A stretch of DNA of 64,000 bases from Ganoderma boninense (GCA_002900995.3 CM035305.1:62001-126000); one strand, 5' to 3'. Shown: positions 12,768-24,241, counted from the stretch's first letter. Numbers and translations: made by a program. Notes: generated by a model not told the origin, from the letters alone.

Positions 12768-13700
12768 ATGTCTTTGATCCGTGCACCTTTGGTCCTTCTT
12801 CATGCTGTCCTCTACAAGATCGCTAGTACACCGCCTAACAAAAGTCCGACGACTGGTCGCTACGATTCCACTGAATCGACCTGGATAAGGATCGCTCCCC
12901 TCGTATTCAGAGTGCGTCTGTCTTGTTCGCATCTTGTTTCCGACCGTACTCCCCTCTATATATGATGGCTCTCATCTGCCACCCCTACTACTCCAATTTC
13001 TTCACACCCTCATCTCCCTTTTCGGTTGCACGTCTCCTCCGTATATTCTCTTCTCATCTTCTCCCGCCGAGCATCTGTACTGATGATGCCCGTCATGTAG
13101 ACCCAGCAGCTGCTCGTTTGGCTCTGCACTATCGCAGACATTCTCCTCGTTCTCTCACAGTACCTCCCCAGTTCGGCTCTCCTTTCAAGCCTCCCTTCTA
13201 TCCTCTGTCCAATGTCCTCTTTCCCTGCCTCTCTCATCCGCCCCACTCCATTCTTCCTCCTCGGTCTTGTCTTTGTCGCCGCAGGGACCTTACTCCGCCT
13301 CACCTGCTACCGTTCCCTCGGCCCGTTCTTCACTTTCGATCTCGCTCTCCTCCCAAGACACAAACTTATCACCTCCGGTCCATATGCCATCGTCCGCCAT
13401 CCTGCATACTCCGGCTCCCTCCTTGTCCTTGCCGGTCTAGGTCTTACCGATCTCTCCCCCGGCGGTTGGGTCGCCGAATGCGTTTCATCGAACGCTGGTA
13501 CTACTCAAGGTTGGAGTAGAATACTCGGAGCCAACGTGTCGCACCCATGGATGGGCTTTGCCATCTGGTATGCTTGGTGGCTTCTCGTCGGCGTTCGGCG
13601 CGCAAGGATGGAGGATGCTGCGCTTCGCACGGCCTTCGGCAAGGACTGGGAAAACTACTCCCGCAGCGTGTCATGGTGGTTCTTCCCAGGCATCCTTTGA
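12768..13700 (+). CDS. isoprenylcysteine carboxyl methyltransferase (ICMT) family protein
   Basis: Predicted integral membrane methyltransferase, by family using S-adenosylmethionine to methylate the C-terminal prenylcysteine of CaaX proteins such as Ras or pheromone, at the ER. Exon 1 (12768-12911) and exon 2 (13101-13700) join in phase over a 189-nt intron to give 247 residues, the usual length for fungal members. Several hydrophobic segments are visible, including the start of exon 2 (QQLLVWLCTIADILLVL). The family signature follows: LITSGPYAIVRHPAYSG, then a C-terminal R..ED..LR..FG.DWENY....WWFFPGIL. The ATG at 12768 begins a short conserved-looking N-terminus (MSLIRAPLVLLHAVLYKIA). Agaricomycetes carry many ICMT-like paralogues, so it may act on another substrate. 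Confidence 0.85.
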
Positions 13701-14756
13701 AACAACGACTTTTCAGCCCCGGATCTGTCCGCTATACTGGTATGTCTTGCTCTCATGAAGCTGTACTAGAGCTTGGTTTAACACTTCATTATCATCGTTT
13801 CAGCCATTCCGCAAACTTCGCACTGCTGTGGACATTCCATAGACCCTCAGCCGGCAGTACAAACGCTTCTCCCACATATAACTCTGGTCCAAATACACGT
13901 ACATATTCGGGATGAACATTCGCACATAGATAGCAACACTGCCGCTGCTACATAGACATGCGAAGTCCTTGTTTAACTATAAATTGTCCAATCATCTCAA
14001 GCTACGTATTGTATGAGCGTAGACCAACCTCAGCCACTGAGATTGTTGCGGGTTGGAACTCTTTCAGCTTCGCCGTCAATTTGCACGTTTGTCCGTACCT
14101 CTGGACCGCTTTATACCAACGCAGGAAAAATCGAGGGGTCCCGTGTCCACCGTCTTGAGCGTCTTGCATTTGTATGAGTAGTTGCGCACGCGCGAGCATG
14201 ACGACCCTTCAGCGCCACAAACACTATCACGATTTGCGCGGGGCAAATTTGCGCTGGTCCCTCTGGCTCGCTCGCGGTGTACGATGAAGCTTGCAGGGCA
14301 AAATGCTGCCTATCCATGCGGTGAGGTCAACGACCGGTGCCATCGCACGACCTCTGAGGTGCATCCTGTCTCCCATGGCGGCGTTGCTCATCAATAAAAA
14401 ACATTTGTGGGCGGGACGCCCTGAATAGCGCGGGAAATTACAGGGACGAAGTCGATGTTTAACATGGAAAAGTTGTCACTTGTCATGTAAGTCAAGACGA
14501 GAAAACCGCTACTAGGGCGAGTGGAAGGCGTGCACGAAGAACCCCGAGTCAATATCTCATTTCTGGAGCTACGTGGCACCCGGGCGGGTGGGGCAAGTGA
14601 ACACGCAATCTAATGAAGAGTACAAAAGATGGATCAAAGGCGGAGCGGGGCAAAGATCGCATAGACATACAGTGTCCCAAGACCATCTCCCGCAGCCAAA
14701 ACGGTGCAGGAAGTGTGGCTGCCAATACGACCAACGTTAGAGAAATCTAGGGCACA
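13701..14756. other. no gene recognised
   Basis: 3' flank of the methyltransferase gene followed by unassignable DNA up to the composite repeat. No coherent exon chain was found on either strand. Confidence 0.45.
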
Positions 14757-15311
14757 AAAAGATGAGCAGCTGCCCTGAGAAGGGTGGGACGGGGACATAC
14801 CGGGGATCCCAGGCGAGAAGGCGGGCCCAGGAGGGTCGGACGGCGATCGGACGGCGAGAAATCAGAGGCCAGGACTGGCTGCGCGGACGACGTCGCGAGC
14901 GGGAGAGGGAGCGGGGAGGAGAGGAGGCGGGGGTGCTGGGTTGAGGGGGCGACGACGCGACGGGAGGGGCGGGGGAGAGAGCGCACCACAGCACACGACA
15001 GCGCTGCCAGCACCGACTCCAGCACCACCCGAGGACTCGCTGGCTGGCCGCACGCGGTGCATGGGCAGGACCAGCCTAGACGGGTCGCAATGGGCTAGCT
15101 ATCGTCGTCGGACACAGCGGGCGATGGGTGGGAGCGTTGGTCCTCAAGCGAACCACGGCCTCAAGGCGGAAGAAGGCAGGGAGGAGGTGGCACCTGGGTG
15201 GCACTGGGCAGCAGGCCGGGCAGCGGGGGACGTGGGAACGCCGGCAGACCATCAGCCAATCCCGGGCATCTCCTGCCATCTCCGGACTCCCAGTATGGCA
15301 TCTCAAGCGCC
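14757..15311 (-). repeat. dispersed repeat family A, copy 2
   Basis: Reverse-orientation copy running from AAAAAGATGAGCAGCTGCCC at its 3' side to GGCGCTTGAG (read on the minus strand) at 15311. It forms the left half of a composite with the diverged copy that follows. The same composite recurs at 49921-51151. Confidence 0.9.
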
Positions 15312-15793
15312 GTGAACTCCATCAGCCAGCAAGGCGATCGGAAGTGCCTTGCATGCATGTGGAAGGCCCGCTCACCAGCCGTTGCAGCACAGGAGCGTGG
15401 GATAAGAACGGTCATTACCCTGGTAGACACATCCCCGTCATTGTGTCGCTACGAGAGAACAATGGGCGACCACATTGTTCGCCTCACATGCGCCACCACG
15501 GGCGCTTGAGATGCCATTTCTGGCGGCTGGCTTTCTGGAGCATCCGGAGATGGCCGAAACGGAATAGTCTACTCCCACCGCCTTCTTCGACCGCTGGCGT
15601 TCCACTCGCGGTGCCCAGCTGCGGTGCCTATGTAGTCATCCGTCTCAATCGTTCGTTTCCAGACACCGCGAGCGGCCAGCCAAATGGCGCTGGACTCGCT
15701 TCCAGCAGTCTTTGCTCCGTCTCGCCCCACCGTCACAGCCTCCATCCTCCTCCATCTCTCAGGCACATTCGCATCACGAATACAGTCCCAATC
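15312..15793 (+). repeat. composite partner: spacer plus diverged family A copy (type B)
   Basis: A spacer (15312-15498) and then, from 15499, a plus-strand element that again starts GGGCGCTTGAGATGCCA. It keeps the motif order of family A (CCGGAGATGG, GCGGCCAGCCA, CTGGACTCG) with many substitutions. The whole 482-bp block is repeated almost identically at 50670-51151. It ends about 470 bp upstream of the gene at 16263, in the same orientation. Confidence 0.8.
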
Positions 15794-16262
15794 CAAGCAG
15801 ATCCAAGCTTGTTGCGCGCGCCTTCCCCATTCAGGCCTTCCCCATTCAGACCGAATGTCAGGGGCCAGGCGTCGGTTCGGAACCATAACGTCTGGTGATC
15901 TGTAGTCACCCCTCGCCCGTCGTTCCATACGGTTAGTCGTTTCTGGTGCACCATTCTTATTGTCAGCTAACAGAACTTCTGAGGCGGATCTCGGTAAAAG
16001 AGACAAGAGTATGCATCAATGCTGCGGCGGTGATGTCCCGCAGTCTAGATATCGGCAGCATTTGTTCACTGGTGAGCCGCACCGTTCCCCTCGTTTTCCC
16101 TGTCACAGCACACGCTGAATCCTTTTATTGTCGATATCATCGACTGGTCAATTGCAGGCACGTACCGTACCCGTCTTCATCTCCACCTCCATATAAAGCC
16201 TACTCAAGGCCCCTGACGCCCACGCGGTGGTACAACTCGACCAATTCTCATCTCATCTCATC

Positions 16263-17515
16263 ATGGCACCTCTTACTAGGTACGATCCTGCTGTATTATC
16301 CATGTTTGACGCTTTATGTCGCGCCAACGCCAACACTAAGGAGCTCGTGGACCAGTTGGAGTCCGCCTTGAACATGTGCGCGACGCTATTTTCTAGTTCG
16401 TGGAGTTGTGTCTGATGTCTCTAACCAAGGATAATTAGGTGCAAGACAGACGACTTCGATATTTGGGAGGAGAACCTTAAGGGGGAGATAGAGAGAGAGA
16501 GCATGGCGTCCGAAATCAGGACATTGAATAGCCTCCGGTCCACCTACCTCTACGTCAGGGGCACCGACGTTATCTCTCGCCTTGACAACCGGTCTCTGCA
16601 ACTTCGGCAGATGCGCGACAGGTTCGTGACGAAGTGTGAACAGGTTCGTCCATCTCTTAGATTACTCCAGGCATCGGGTTTTTTGACGTCCCCCAGTTCC
16701 TGGTGGCCCTTGATCAAACCCTTCCTGAGCTCACGCATAGCCCTGATACGGTCATTTTGTCCGTCCAACGGCGGGAGCTGGTGTTTATACAAGAACAGTT
16801 TCTAGGCCGAGCCGACCGACTCTTCGGACAGGCCGACCTTGTCTTGGCACGGCTGAAGTTTTTCAACGTGTCCGAGGTAATCCCCATCCAATTGTTCAGC
16901 TTCAGTGCTAATATGCATTCTTAGGAACGATTTGAGGAGATGCTTCGGAACCTCACGGATCGGCACGGACTTGGCACTCAACTGCGGGACTTGATGGGAA
17001 ACCACTTCTCTACGCTTCGACGACTTTTCGAAGAGCGCCGAATGATCCTCGACGAGTCTTCCTACATCATAGAGACAGCATACCGCACTTGGTTTCGAGA
17101 GCCGGTATCCGAACAAGACTGTCAACAATTTCTGGATACTGTCCATAACTTACAGGATCGTATCCGGCAGCAATTTTCTGCCCAGACGGAGGCTCTCCGC
17201 AAACTTGATGTATTGACATTTTCGCCGTTCTTTCTTTCTCAGCCGATCACGACTAACATGACGATCAGCATTATAGAGAGGCTGTTCAAACTGCTCCGAT
17301 AATGCTCGTCGTGAAAGAGTCGGAGTGGTGGACAACGGTGGAAGTCCTGGAAATGATCGAATGCTTCGACCAATGTTTGTACGTGATTATGGAGATCGAA
17401 GATATGTGTGAGGTGAGCTTCGTTCGTTTTCATTCACAACAAGACGCCGGGGCTCACAAAACACCTTCAGGACCACGAATACATGGAAGAACAACTCAAT
17501 GACATACTTCAATAA
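16263..17515 (+). CDS. coiled-coil hypothetical protein
   Basis: Function unknown. Six exons can be phased exactly: 16263-16375, 16439-16643, 16697-16876, 16925-17209, 17269-17412 and 17471-17515, giving 323 residues. The introns are 48-63 nt. The product is almost entirely alpha-helical and charged, with repeated Leu/Arg/Glu/Gln heptads, for example LRRLFEERRMILDE and an acidic C-terminal helix ending DHEYMEEQLNDILQ. No signal peptide or membrane segment was seen. The start is the ATG just after a CATC-rich leader (TCTCATCTCATC). The architecture resembles the C-terminal helical part of the protein at 45.9-47.5 kb, but homology is not demonstrated. Upstream lies a diverged family A repeat. 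Confidence 0.65.
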
Positions 17516-18982
17516 CGTTCTCGGGCGTAGCATCGCCAAGGTACGTGCCTCATCCTATGGGTAACGGGATTGGCTAATACCCGTCCTCCGGTGCATGTGC
17601 CTGTACAGCGAGGCTCATACTGGGCTCGTTCGGTGGCTTGATGAATGCCGGTCTAAAGAAGAAGCAAGGTCAGGCATTGTCCCGACTCCATACGTCATCT
17701 TGGGTCAGAACTCGCGGACGATAGAAGGGGAGGTGAAGTCTAAGACGGACCGAGGATCATTTAGTGGAGCGCTCCGTCGCTCTAGGTCGTGGATGAATGT
17801 ACAAAGCGGGCCGATGTCAGAATTCCCAGAGAGATTCCCGATCGCCTTGTGCCTATAGCACGGCCTAGTACCGCATGCCTTCAAACAATTTCACGTTTCG
17901 CCCTTGCACACGTTTCGCCCTTGCACACTGGAAGTGGCGAGCACTCAGGCCCAAATCACTCGATCACTTGGTCATCCTCGACTTTCGTGTAGGGCACGGC
18001 CATCTTGGAAAATTGGAAGGCGGTTTCGTCATGCCGGAAGGTGGTGAACATCGGAACCGTGGGGCTGCCAACGTCGTCGACGTCGTACGGAAGGTGCACC
18101 TTTCCGGACATGATCTCTGAACGGAGAAGGGCAGCGATAGTGGGGGTACCGCATCGGAACGAGGGCTTCATCCGTCAGAGTCCAAGCTGCCTTACGGGAC
18201 TGCGGACTTGGTCGGAACGTCGGAGAAGGTGGAGAGAGGCGGAGAGTCATCGGCGAGGAGTCGGCAATGCAGACCTGAGGCCACTCGTGTCCGAGCACCA
18301 GCCTCGGATGATCCGGGTTTGACCTTCGAGTTGGGAGTTCGCCAGAGTTGACCCTCCTTTCTGTCTTCCACGCATAGTACATAGTAATTAGCCATTAGGA
18401 AGCCCTGATTATCAATGGTGCCTCGTTCCTCTCGCACTGGTAATGCGTTGAACCTGAACCAGTACTTACTGCTTGATCCCTCCAGCACTGCCACGGACTG
18501 ACTTTCCTGACCTCAGGCGTCAAGCTGCAACTGGCTCGCGGAACGTCAAAAGTGGCGACTTCAGCTGGCAGGAGTATTCCCCTGTTGCGCTCCGAGTGCG
18601 TACATTGAACTAGGGCCTCCCGCCGGTACCGCCTCATTTACACCCCCCACGGGCTGGCGCATCGCGATGGTCTAAGGAGGGCCGGACATCCTGGGTGATG
18701 GCAGCGGCAAAAGTGTCTTGCGCGACTGCAGTTCGGGAACTACGAGGACGGATCGGCTCGTGTACGTCTTCAGGATGGGGGAATGGTACCTGATAAGGAC
18801 GACAGACATTGGCGGCGTGACGGACGAGGACAACCAACCATAGTCCCCTCGGGAGTGGTCTGTCTTCGGGGGCAGACGATGCATGACCCTGTTGCATGGA
18901 AGGAGGACGACTGTAGCACTGTGTTTCTTGTCTCGAGCCCTTTAGACAGTGCAGCACTATACATGAGTATCGTAGCTCTAAT
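17516..18982. other. no gene resolved
   Basis: Several minus-strand open segments (around 17956-18171, 18192-18494 and 18634-19026) read as moderately plausible protein, but I could not connect them with phased splice sites. A degraded or highly spliced minus-strand gene is possible. A duplicated ACACGTTTCGCCCTTGCACA-like block is seen near 17900-17930. Confidence 0.4.
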
Positions 18983-19686
18983 TCATACGACGTTCTGCCC
19001 AGATTCATACTTGTTATCGTCTTCACTTTGAAGGTCGATAACGCTTTTCATTCCAGGTGAGGGAGGTGAGCAGGCATCAGCGACTACTCTCTCCAGCATA
19101 GCGTGCTCCACTTCTCGGCTCATACCTGCCAGGGTCCTACCAAGGTTGAAGACCTCCGTAAAGCGATCTCGGTGGTCCATGTTGGCAAAAACGAGCCAGT
19201 AGAATTTCTCACACTGCATCTCACGGCTGAACACGGTCCATTGACATGAGATCTCGTCCTGTCGGTTTAGGGATCAGCAAAGAATTGGCTTGTCACGAAA
19301 AATACCAGTACTGACATCATCAAATTCATAAAAGCTCCATTCGGAATCGACTAGACCGATGAAGAGCGTGAAGTCTGTACCCCGCTCGTGGACAACTAGA
19401 CCCACTAGGACATACAGAAGTCAGCGAAGGACAAGTGTGAGGATTGTCAAAGCTTACCTCGTTCTAGGTCCGGGGGGCTCAATACCTTCACCAGAAATGC
19501 GGTCGCTTGATCGAGTTCATCCTCTTCGTAGTCATACGCAGAGAATCCGACATTGAAAACTGCGAGGATATTCCTATGTTGAACGTTCAGAATGTGGTAA
19601 ATCGGTTCGTGGCTGAGGGAAAAGTGGATGACTGACTGTTCCATGCGTGTCGGAAACTGGGACATGACAGTGGAATGGTATTCCAT
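18983..19686 (-). CDS. hypothetical protein, 197 residues
   Basis: Function unknown. Three phased exons read leftwards: 19686-19458, 19404-19316 and 19258-18983 (TGA), with introns of 53 and 57 nt. The first two thirds alternate short beta-like strands with aromatic residues (ILAVFNVGFSAYDYEEDE, DFTLFIGLVDSEWSFYEFDD, FYWLVFANMDHRDRFTEVF). This could be a PH- or WH1-like beta barrel ending in a helix, but that is a guess from pattern only. The tail is acidic and probably disordered. A further 42-nt in-frame intron may exist near 19125-19084. The start ATG at 19684-19686 is the only one in the frame before the conserved-looking region. Confidence 0.55.
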
Positions 19687-19824
19687 AGACAGGTCAACAG
19701 CACTGTATTAAGTAGAGATATCCGCATCGAGGTTCAGGGTGAAACCTCCAGGCAGTGACAATAGAATGTAGTCAGCGTGTGAGAAGTTTAGCAAGGAGAG
19801 GGCAGGGTTTCGCTTGTGTAATTA

Positions 19825-20515
19825 GCTATTGTTTATTGTTCTACGTTGGTCGAACAATGGAGAAGAGGGCCTGGCAGCACCCTTGGGCCGACGGAAGACA
19901 GCGAGTGCAGTGACGGACTGAACGGGCCTCGGGCCTCTGGCTCGGGCTTCCTGGGCGCTTGAGATGCCATACTGGGAGTCCGGAGATGGCAGGAGATGCC
20001 CGGGATTGGCTGATGGTCTGCCGGCGTTCCCACGTCCCCCGCTGCCCGGCCTGCTGCCCAGTGCCACCCAGGTGCCACCTCCTCCCTGCCTTCTTCCGCC
20101 TTGAGGCCGTGGTTCGCTTGAGGACCAACGCTCCCACCCATCGCCCGCTGTGTCCGACGACGATAGCTAGCCCATTGCGACCCGTCTAGGCTGGTCCTGC
20201 CCATGCACCGCGTGCGGCCAGCCAGCGAGTCCTCGGGCGGTGCTGGAGTCGGTGCTGGCAGCGCTGTCGTGTGCTGTGGTGCGCTCTCTCCCCCGCCCCT
20301 CCCGTCGCGTCGTCGCCCCTCAACCCAGCACCCCCGCCTCCTCTCCTCCCCGCTCCCTCTCCCGCTCGCGACGTCGTCCGCGCAGCCAGTCCTGGCCTCT
20401 GATTTCTCGCCGTCCGATCGCCGTCCGACCCTCCTGGGCCCGCCTTCTCGCCTGGGATCCCGGTATGTCCCCGTCCCACCCTTCTCAGGGCAGCTGCTCA
20501 TCTTTTTGTGTCCCA
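19825..20515 (+). repeat. dispersed repeat family A, copy 3 (long form)
   Basis: Begins GCTATTGTTTATTGTTCTAC. It contains a short inverted repeat (TTGTTC..GAACAA) and a ~110-bp 5' extension shared only with the copies at 61611 and, partly, 45096, then the core from GGCGCTTGAG. It ends near GCTGCTCATCTTTTTGTG. It lies about 310 bp upstream of the SUN-domain gene, same orientation. Confidence 0.9.
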
Positions 20516-20828
20516 GCTTGCTCTACGGTGGTGATAGTTTCGTGTGATGCAAGGTACGCTGCATTCTCGGTTACCATTCCCGATTCCTACCCGGTAGACG
20601 GCCGCGCGCCAGGACGATTCTCATCGTTCTGGCGGGGTTTCCAATATCTCGCAGCACTACAATAACGTACGTGCACGCCCTACCTCGCAGGTCCTCGCCT
20701 GTATCATCGATAAGCGGTGATCGTCGGTGGCGCGAATTACAGTCTTCAGTCTTTTGCATTTACGTTTTCGAGCTGTGTGGTATATAATTCGCTCTAACAC
20801 TGCATTTCCTCCTACATACAGGTTTTCA

Positions 20829-21897
20829 ATGGCCGGGAACCGCTACCTTCCTTCCAACTTCTACCAGGAGCAACCGTCGGAAGTATTTTCCCCACTACCC
20901 ATCACCCCATACCAGGTACCGACGGCCGAACGCTCTGGTGAGTTCCTTCAATGCCTGATGGGCGATACCATGATCCAAACTGCGAATCTCAGATGTTTCT
21001 TCCTCTGGTTGCCCGGAAAAGATCAAACCATCCTGCACCAGGACACGATTCTGGCCCAGTTTTCCGGTGTCGCGATCTACAGTCGCCATTCTTGCTTTAG
21101 GCATAGCCTACATGGTCGCCTACGTTGCGATGTGTACCGATCTGCCGTCACCATGGCTCGTACTTCGGGACGCCTGGTCAGGCCCACGAATCTCCTTCCG
21201 CTCCCAGATATTCCGTGGTTTTCAGCACCACGATATTCCGGTCGCTAGTTCAGCATCCCCCCATCTTCTCACGGAAATCCACAGCATCCAGTCGCTCACC
21301 TCCCCAACAGCCGCTGATGGGGACACGAGGGGCGTAGGCGTGTTCGGGCGCGTGCCGAATATTCCTTGCGGTCCTGATCTCCTCTTCGGTGCAACCTCCA
21401 TGCCAGACGTTTGCGATTCGAGCTCCTGGGAGTTCGTGGGTGCAACCGGGCAGCTTGGCGTATTATTCCCTCACCCGTCACACTTGCACACAATTACCGT
21501 ACAAGTGCAACGTGAGGTCGCACTTCCGAAGTGCGCTCCCAGGGACCTCGTCCTATGGGGCCTAGTTGGCCGGCAAAAAGACTTGGCGACTCTCCGACAT
21601 CGTCACCGTTTGGTCGATCATGCGTTCTCGGCGTTACCAGGCACCGTGGAGTTCCCTGCGCACGAAAGTCATCAAGTTCTAGTTCCCCTAATGGTGTCCA
21701 GGTTCAATGCGCACTCCGACAACCTGACGCAGACATTTATGGTGGGGCCACAGTGGGACACAGGCTTTAAGATGGCAACGGTGAACGAGGAGGAAGCGAT
21801 GATGGGATTTGGAGTGGCGATCCTACAAATTCTCACCAATTGGGGCTCTTCGGTAACCTGTATCCAGCGTGTGTACTTCCATGGACACGAGTTGTAG
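20829..21897 (+). CDS. SUN-domain membrane protein
   Basis: Likely a Sad1/UNC-84-type protein, which by family spans the inner nuclear (or ER) membrane and binds KASH partners in the perinuclear space. Exons 20829-20937 and 20993-21897 join in phase over a 55-nt intron, giving 337 residues if exon 2 has no further intron. The short N-terminus (~36 residues plus a basic stretch) precedes a single hydrophobic segment (STVAILALGIAYMVAYVAM, ~residues 62-82). The C-terminal half carries SUN-like features: SSSWEFVGATGQLGVLF, a beta-rich stretch, then APRDLVLWGLVG, and VYFHGHEL at the end. It is shorter than canonical SUN1/2, with no long coiled coil, but similar short SUN proteins are common in Agaricomycetes. 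Confidence 0.7.
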
Positions 21898-22969
21898 GGA
21901 CGCGTTTCATATTTGACCACTTTAGGCGAGGTGGTATGGGCCTGTAATTGTTCAACCAATTAGCACATCAATGACTTCCGCACCGGGTGGAACAAAATAC
22001 GCAGGCCTTGTCCCCAATCACAGACGTGCTTGTCTTCCACGACATCGTAACCTGATTTATCGACGGCATGCGAACTGATTACCTTCTTCCACCTTATAGT
22101 TGCAGCACTCATACCTCACCTTTCCCCATTCCTGGCCATGGACTCAGCGGAGACGTTAGCGACCGCTGATTCTCGACGAACTCCAACCCTTGCTGACCAC
22201 CTCCCCTTGCGCGACGCGACTATCCTGACTCAGCCCTCTTCTCCTATATCCCTCCAAGAAGAACATACGGTTACTCCCTCCACTTACGTTGGTTATAAAC
22301 GCACTCTTCAAGAGCCGGCGGATCATGCTTTTTTGAACGACAAGAACAATAAACGTTGCCCTTCGGTAGTTCTATCGTAATCCTTCATTAATATGAACTT
22401 GACATCGCATTTCGCACAGGACACAGCTAGGCCCCTTGAACTTGCTCGCCCCCCGAATGCTCTCGCTGGAGCCCTCGGACTGGCTTCCCTTCAACGTGAT
22501 CCCACCGATAATCGCCGTATCCAGCCAACCCCACATCGACGTCCCGAGAAGGAGGTGTGCTGTTCGGTCTTACCTGCATGGTTTTAATATCTCAGAAATC
22601 ATACAGGGTGATCGTGTTACGCGTCGAAAGACAAGTATACGGAGGGCTAGCGGGCGCTCACGGCAATCAATGCAACCGAAAGTCCAACCTTGGAGCCCAG
22701 CCTCCAGTGAAAACTACGACACCACACCCCTTCCCTACAAGCAACCAGGTCCTGGTCCCGACGACCTTCCGACACGGCGACATGGAGAAAAGACTCATCA
22801 TCAGGCGACGTGTACAGAAGTGCGTGATCAGCTGCAGGCACACCACCGTACGACGTCAGTCTCGCTGATATAGGTCCGCCAGCGACCTCCCCTCATATAT
22901 AGCCCATCGAATCATGCCGGCATTGCGGACGGAACACAGCACAAGGCCGCGAACCTCAGCTTGGAACCA

Positions 22970-23579
22970 ATCGCGGCTGGCCACGGCCACCACCCCACCT
23001 ACCCACCCGTCGCAGAGGCCATCCCGCAGTTCACAGCTCAAGACCGCGTCTATCCGAAGTTCGAGGCTGGCCAACCGGCGGCTCAGTACAACCAGGCCCA
23101 TGGACAGGTAGCGGTCCACCACGGCGTCGACCCGTACGCCGGGGCCGGTCAAATCGCGGCTGGTCACGGCCACCACCCCACCTACCCACCCGTCGCAGAA
23201 GCTATCCCGCAGTTCACAGCTCAAGACCGCGTCTATCCGAAGTTCGAGGCCGGCCAACCGGCGGCTCAGTACAACCAGGCCCATGGACAGGTAGCGGTCC
23301 ACCACGGCGTCGACCCGTACGCCGGGGCCGGTCAAATCGCGGCTGGTCACGGCCACCATCCCACCTACCCACCCGTCGCAGAGGCTATCCCGCAGTTCAC
23401 AGCTCAAGACCGCGTCTATCCGAAGTTCGAGGCCGGCCAACCGGCGGCTCAGTACAACGCGGTCCACCACGGCGTCGACCCGTACGCCGGGGCCGGTCAA
23501 ATCGCGGCTGGCCACGGCCACCATCCCACCTACCCACCCGTCGCAGAGGCTATCCCGCAGTTCACAGCTCAAGACCGCG
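22970..23579 (+). repeat. 183-bp coding tandem repeat, about 3.4 units
   Basis: Units start at 22970, 23153, 23336 and 23501. The first two periods are exactly 183 bp (61 codons). The third unit lacks 18 bp (six codons), so its period is 165, and the fourth unit is cut short. Units differ mostly at silent positions. The frame is kept throughout, as expected for selection on the protein. Confidence 0.95.
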
Positions 23580-23746
23580 TGGCGGCTCACCGGAACGAGA
23601 CTGCCCATCAACAAAACGATGGTCATTCTCCAAATTTTCTCTATGATGGACGGCAATATGGTACAAACGTCGATGTCGGATTCCATACCACTTCACTGGT
23701 AGAAATTGAGGCTCCAGCACCGCAGAGAGTCGATGATACCTTGATG

Positions 23747-23751
23747 GTCAC
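23747..23751. repeat. 5-bp target-site duplication, left copy
   Basis: GTCAC immediately before the left LTR, identical to 35442-35446 immediately after the right LTR. This is the standard length for Ty3/gypsy integration. Confidence 0.95.
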
Positions 23752-24241
23752 TGTTACGTCCTTAACCTAGTGGACTTACAGTTCAATAGGTTAGGCCGTT
23801 TAGACCAAAGACTAGTGACTGACTAGAGTTTGGATACTAGACTTGTTAGGTCTAGAGGACGTAGGGGTATGAAGGTACTGCTCGCAGAGCAGTAGCTGGA
23901 TAGACAAGAGACTGAAAACTGGGGGGTCACTGCTGAGGTGTCGCCCCTTATATACATGTAGGGTCCTAAGGTTTCAGGCTATGTATGTAGTGACTGTAAC
24001 TATAGGTTCAAGGCTATGGACTGCGGACTGCGGGCTGTGGACTGCGGGCTGTGGACTGCGGGCTGTGGACTGCGGGCTGTGGGCTATGTACTGTGATCTA
24101 TGTACTTGGTTACCGTGGGCTGTGGTCCCTGTGCTGTATCCTGGGTGCTATGTACGTGGTTACTCCTTAATGTAATAGGTCTTTAGTAATGAAAGGGAAA
24201 AGTATGGTTGTAGTAAGCCTGCTTACTATACGTCCGTAACA
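23752..24241 (-). repeat. left LTR (3' LTR of the element)
   Basis: 490 bp, ends TGTTACGTCC..CCGTAACA. Nearly identical to the right LTR outside a heptamer minisatellite; at the end it has CGTCCGTAACA where the other has CGTCTGTAACA. Confidence 0.97.
24014..24097. repeat. 7-bp minisatellite in left LTR, 12 units
   Basis: Units are variants of CTGYGGR (CTGCGGA, CTGCGGG, CTGTGGA). The left array alternates mainly CTGTGGA and CTGCGGG and is one unit shorter than the array in the other LTR. Confidence 0.9.

Noticed and set aside
14784..15898. Open frames of 60-277 codons inside the family A repeats, recurring at every copy
   Set aside because: Arg/Pro/Gly/Ala-rich products arise in several frames on both strands at once from GC-rich repeat DNA. 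They run into different flanks at each copy and have no domain.
22970..23579. CRISPR-like or satellite interpretation of the 183-bp repeats
   Set aside because: Units are contiguous with no spacers, stay in frame, and the host is a eukaryote; this is a protein-coding tandem repeat.
22856..23686. 276-codon minus-strand frame with Leu/Arg/Asp repeats over the tandem-repeat exon
   Set aside because: Its repeats are only the reverse reading of the 183-bp coding repeat. The plus strand has phased introns and continues beyond the insertion.
23752..24241. Left LTR considered as the promoter-bearing 5' LTR
   Set aside because: The polypurine tract adjoins this LTR and every long frame reads leftwards, so it is the 3' LTR.
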